Shown: positions 5,574 through 7,697 of the stretch, in pieces
Position numbering within the stretch: the stretch's first letter is position 1
How the letters are laid out: each line of letters opens with the position of its first letter
From: Leptospira sp.
GTDB taxonomy: Bacteria > Spirochaetota > Leptospiria > Leptospirales > Leptospiraceae
Length of the DNA: 7,697 nt
NCBI GenBank assembly: GCA_021413405.1
Contig: JAIOQL010000533.1
Coordinates: 1-7,697, forward strand
Direction of reading: 5' to 3'
Notes under the pieces: generated by a model
What the model saw: the letters and a program-made list of their open reading frames with translations, nothing else
The model's database searches: none
Told to the model about the DNA's origin: nothing
Translations under genes and position numbers: made by a program

Positions 5574-6284
5574 TCAGTCCAGGTCATGGTAACGGCCATC
5601 CTGTTCGTATAAAGCCTGGGCTCGGCTTCGTTTAAAAAAGGTTTCATTCTCTTTGAACATTTCAAATTCATTCCAGAGTTTTTCTGTGAAGTATTCCGGG
5701 AGCAGATCGTTCAGATCTTTTCTCCCGGGGAGTGGGTTATTTCCATTATCGACAAGATCAAAGAGATGGTTCCACGAGATCACCCGGAAAAAAAATGCAG
5801 AGGGGATGTTCATATTTATTTCAATCGTTTTGTGTTTTACGGAAAAATTTTTCGGATTATAATTTTCTGCGGTTTCATATTCCATGCTTGCAATTTTTCC
5901 GTTTCTGTTAATCAGAAGAGAAACAATCTCAATATCGTTTTTTCCGAAAATGATTTTCTGAAGACTGAGTCCGCCGGTATATATATTCCTGCTTAGAAAC
6001 GGACCAAAGCCATCCGAAATATTTTCTTCCTTTTCCCATATATAATGGTAAGTGATATGCGCCTGCCCGGAATTGTCTCTTGCCGCCCTGTAAAGCAGCC
6101 TGATCGGATTCCCGAATTCAGTGCTCTTCAAAACAGCAGGTGAATATTTTTTTGCAAACAGATCATCCCGGAAAGGAGTGAATCCATCTGCATGGGTCTT
6201 ATTTTTCTTCACTACATAAAAACGTAAAATCAGAATCGTCAGGAACAAGAGACAAATGATCGCGAATAGAATTTTCTTTATCAC
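5574..6284 (-). CDS. Membrane-anchored protein of unknown function
   Basis: I do not recognise this 236-residue protein. It starts with a short basic end (MIKK) and one hydrophobic segment, about residues 4-24, followed by VVKKNK. This fits an N-terminal anchor, or an uncleaved signal, with the rest outside the cytoplasm. The soluble part is rich in aromatic and charged residues (HITYHYIWEKEE, GPFLSRNIYTGG) and alternates like beta strands in the middle (EIVSLLINRNGKIASMEYE), becoming helical and charged at the end. There is no Cys in the soluble part and no known catalytic motif. The start is GTG 6284, whose first G is the last base of the TAG stop of the upstream gene, with a clear GGAG six bases before it, so the two are translationally coupled. 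It is probably a partner of the upstream GT-C-like protein. Confidence 0.75.
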   Translation of the reverse strand: MIKKILFAIICLLFLTILILRFYVVKKNKTHADGFTPFRDDLFAKKYSPAVLKSTEFGNPIRLLYRAARDNSGQAHITYHYIWEKEENISDGFGPFLSRNIYTGGLSLQKIIFGKNDIEIVSLLINRNGKIASMEYETAENYNPKNFSVKHKTIEINMNIPSAFFFRVISWNHLFDLVDNGNNPLPGRKDLNDLLPEYFTEKLWNEFEMFKENETFFKRSRAQALYEQDGRYHDLD

Positions 6285-7498
6285 TACGGTCTCCCTGTCC
6301 AGATTGTGAAATCCTGGGTTTGCTGTATGAAGATTATCTTTAGAATAAAAAGAGCAAGAATAGCGATTACTAGGAGAAAATAAAAATCAGTCTTTGCCTG
6401 CTCATCTTCATTCTTTAACAGAATGAAAATCGGAATGGAAATTGTAAACATCCTTGATATATTTTCATAAACGGACCAGAAATGATAATAACCTGCTGTT
6501 CCTACCATAAACATGGTCAGAGCGGCACCAATGCGGAATGCGTAACCATTTCGTATCTTTCCCGAAAAGATCGTATAGATCCCAAGTGCAAAAAGAAAAA
6601 ACAGTGGAAGCCGGGAAAAGCTGCGGGTCAGCGGTTTTACGCCCTTAAAATCTGATACGTTATGCGCCAATTCTCCAAAATAGGATGTGATACCTTCAAG
6701 GGGGAGAATAAATTCTGTGAGTCTTGTGGGTGACCAGTTTGGAAAAGTGAATTTGAGGTAGGCCTGCCAGATCACCGGGATCAAAAGAACTGAGAAAACC
6801 CAAAAGATTTTTTTTAAATTCCTGTTAATGAGAGCTTCAATCCCCAATGGAAACAGAATGAAAAGAGCCGGCTCCTTTGTGACGATTGCAAGCCCTCCGA
6901 GAATACTGAAGTACAAATATTTTTCAGTCACATAAAAATAGTACGCAATGATCACAAGAGAAACCATTACAGAATCACTGACAAGAACACTGTAGCTTCC
7001 CAGTGAAAACGGTGAAATCAGGTAAAGCAGGGAAAGATGACGGTTTTCATCAGAGAGAATTTTTCTCAGTGCAAGAAATGACAGGACGAATAAAGTAAGA
7101 TTTACAAAATACATTCCAAACACATTTCCGTATTTTCCGAAAATTCCGAAAAATGCCACAAGAAAGGGATACCCGATCCGGGGAGCACGGTAGCTTTCAT
7201 CAAATCCCTTTGGCCAGTCGTTGCTCAAATTGCTGATTGTCCTCGAATAGAAATAGAAAATCTGTCCGTCATATCCGGCTCCAAGATCATCTTTGTTCCC
7301 TGTGATGACGATGGCGTTTTCAGGCATCAGCGATTTGTTTTTTTCCGCAAATTCCAGCCCGAAGTTCACCATCGAACTCGGATTGAAATTATATCTTTTC
7401 CAGTTTGCAATGGTTACAATGCCGTATAACGCAATAAAAATTCCGATTATAGTCTTTGAATTGTCTGCTTTTTTCAGGAAATTCTCAAAGTAATTCAT
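6284..7498 (-). CDS. Multi-span GT-C-like membrane protein, putative glycosyltransferase
   Basis: 404 residues with about nine to ten hydrophobic segments. After a first span (about 16-31) comes an extracytoplasmic loop with G75-Y76-D77-G78-Q79 and then Y103-R104-x2-R107-I108-x-Y110-P111. This GYDGQ...YR..RI.YP pair is shared by a group of uncharacterised bacterial membrane proteins related in layout to GT-C glycosyltransferases, which use polyprenyl-phosphate sugars; in that fold an acidic residue of the first loop is catalytic, which would make D77 the candidate. Later marks are V173-S-D175-S (start of a span), T207-K208-E209-P (usually TRE or TKE) and E345-N-I-S-R349. It starts at ATG 7498, two bases after the stop of the SGNH-like gene, and its TAG shares one base with the next GTG. 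It is therefore the middle gene of a tight operon, probably acting in envelope glycan assembly. Sugar and acceptor unknown; a non-enzymatic role cannot be excluded. Confidence 0.78.
   Translation of the reverse strand: MNYFENFLKKADNSKTIIGIFIALYGIVTIANWKRYNFNPSSMVNFGLEFAEKNKSLMPENAIVITGNKDDLGAGYDGQIFYFYSRTISNLSNDWPKGFDESYRAPRIGYPFLVAFFGIFGKYGNVFGMYFVNLTLFVLSFLALRKILSDENRHLSLLYLISPFSLGSYSVLVSDSVMVSLVIIAYYFYVTEKYLYFSILGGLAIVTKEPALFILFPLGIEALINRNLKKIFWVFSVLLIPVIWQAYLKFTFPNWSPTRLTEFILPLEGITSYFGELAHNVSDFKGVKPLTRSFSRLPLFFLFALGIYTIFSGKIRNGYAFRIGAALTMFMVGTAGYYHFWSVYENISRMFTISIPIFILLKNEDEQAKTDFYFLLVIAILALFILKIIFIQQTQDFTIWTGRP
6291..6296 (-). promoter_or_regulatory. Ribosome binding site for the GTG start at 6284
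   Basis: The minus strand reads AGGGAG, six bases before GTG 6284, inside the last codons of the upstream membrane protein gene. It supports the non-ATG start and translational coupling. Confidence 0.65.
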
Positions 7499-7500
7499 TA

Positions 7501-7697
7501 TTAGAAATTTTCCCCTATGATTTTCGAATAAAATTCTGTCATTTTCTCGGCTCCTGTATATGTCAGGTGGTGCGGATCGATAAACAGTTTTTCGTCTTTT
7601 ATAAAATCCTTTGCATCATAAAATCTTTCCTTGTCGCCATTTGCCGGTTCCCTCAGAAAATTAATTAAATCTTTGTACCAGTTGCTTTTTGAATAAT
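7501..7697 (-). CDS. C-terminal end of an SGNH/DUF1574-like protein (cut by window edge)
   Basis: The last 64 codons of a gene entering from the right, read on the minus strand to TAA 7501-7503. The tail contains F-I-D-P-H-H-L-T-Y-T-G-A-E followed by an amphipathic helix (KMTEFYSKIIGE). In SGNH hydrolases and in the related DltD, AlgX/AlgJ and DUF1574 proteins, the C-terminal block DxxHl...G holds the catalytic Asp and His; here D-P-H-H fits it. Members of this group de-acylate or O-acetylate lipids and surface polysaccharides. DUF1574 proteins are common in Leptospira, which makes that the likeliest subgroup, but the nucleophile Ser block is outside the window. Only two bases separate its stop from the ATG of the GT-C-like gene, so they are co-transcribed. 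Reading frame is certain; family moderate. Confidence 0.6.
   Translation of the reverse strand, partial: YSKSNWYKDLINFLREPANGDKERFYDAKDFIKDEKLFIDPHHLTYTGAEKMTEFYSKIIGENF

Noticed and set aside
5586..5600. ATGG-6-CCAT inverted repeat near the convergent stops as a terminator
   Set aside because: Only four base pairs and no T-run on either strand; it is within coding sequence.
5722..5732. Palindrome CTCCCGGGGAG as a possible hairpin terminator
   Set aside because: It lies inside the anchored-protein gene, encodes N-P-L-P-G-R, has no loop of workable size and no T-run follows.

Overview
The window looks like chromosomal DNA from a spirochaete of the Leptospira group (order Leptospirales). This is an inference from recognised protein styles: a YceI-family protein with a 'CDYSYNP...WTAYKF' mature start, a soluble class III cyclase with a pseudo-receiver front end, a DUF5683-like protein with a long charged coiled coil, and a D-P-H-H-type SGNH C-terminus. 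Base composition is moderately AT-rich. No tRNA, rRNA, CRISPR array, insertion sequence or phage gene was seen.

Layout, left to right. (1) 1-749, plus: a short-chain dehydrogenase/reductase that runs off the left edge. (2) 746-1705, minus: an exported DUF5683-like membrane protein, convergent with the SDR; their two stop codons share one TTAA. (3) 1706-2017: a gap with a weak promoter candidate and a 40-codon hydrophobic ORF that may be a gene remnant. (4) 2018-3576, minus: a Rieske non-heme iron oxygenase preceded by, and overlapping, a YceI-family periplasmic protein gene that is broken in the middle (frameshift and probable small deletion). (5) 3577-3705: a divergent promoter region. (6) 3706-5573, plus: a class IIIb adenylate cyclase followed after 11 bases by an HXXEE membrane protein. 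(7) 5574-7697, minus: a tight operon of an SGNH-like protein (cut by the right edge), a multi-membrane-span GT-C-like protein and a membrane-anchored protein of unknown function, converging on the HXXEE gene with no intergenic base.

Functionally there are three groups. The YceI/Rieske pair suggests oxidation of a lipid or isoprenoid-like compound, with YceI now probably dead. The cyclase/HXXEE pair suggests cAMP signalling linked to a small membrane protein of unknown role. The right-hand operon looks like a surface glycan or lipid modification cassette. The most notable things are the broken yceI with its reading frame overlapping the Rieske start, the Glu-for-Asp change in the Rieske catalytic motif, the extremely compact convergent gene ends, and the uncharacterised three-gene envelope operon. 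No clearly new defence or mobile system was found.
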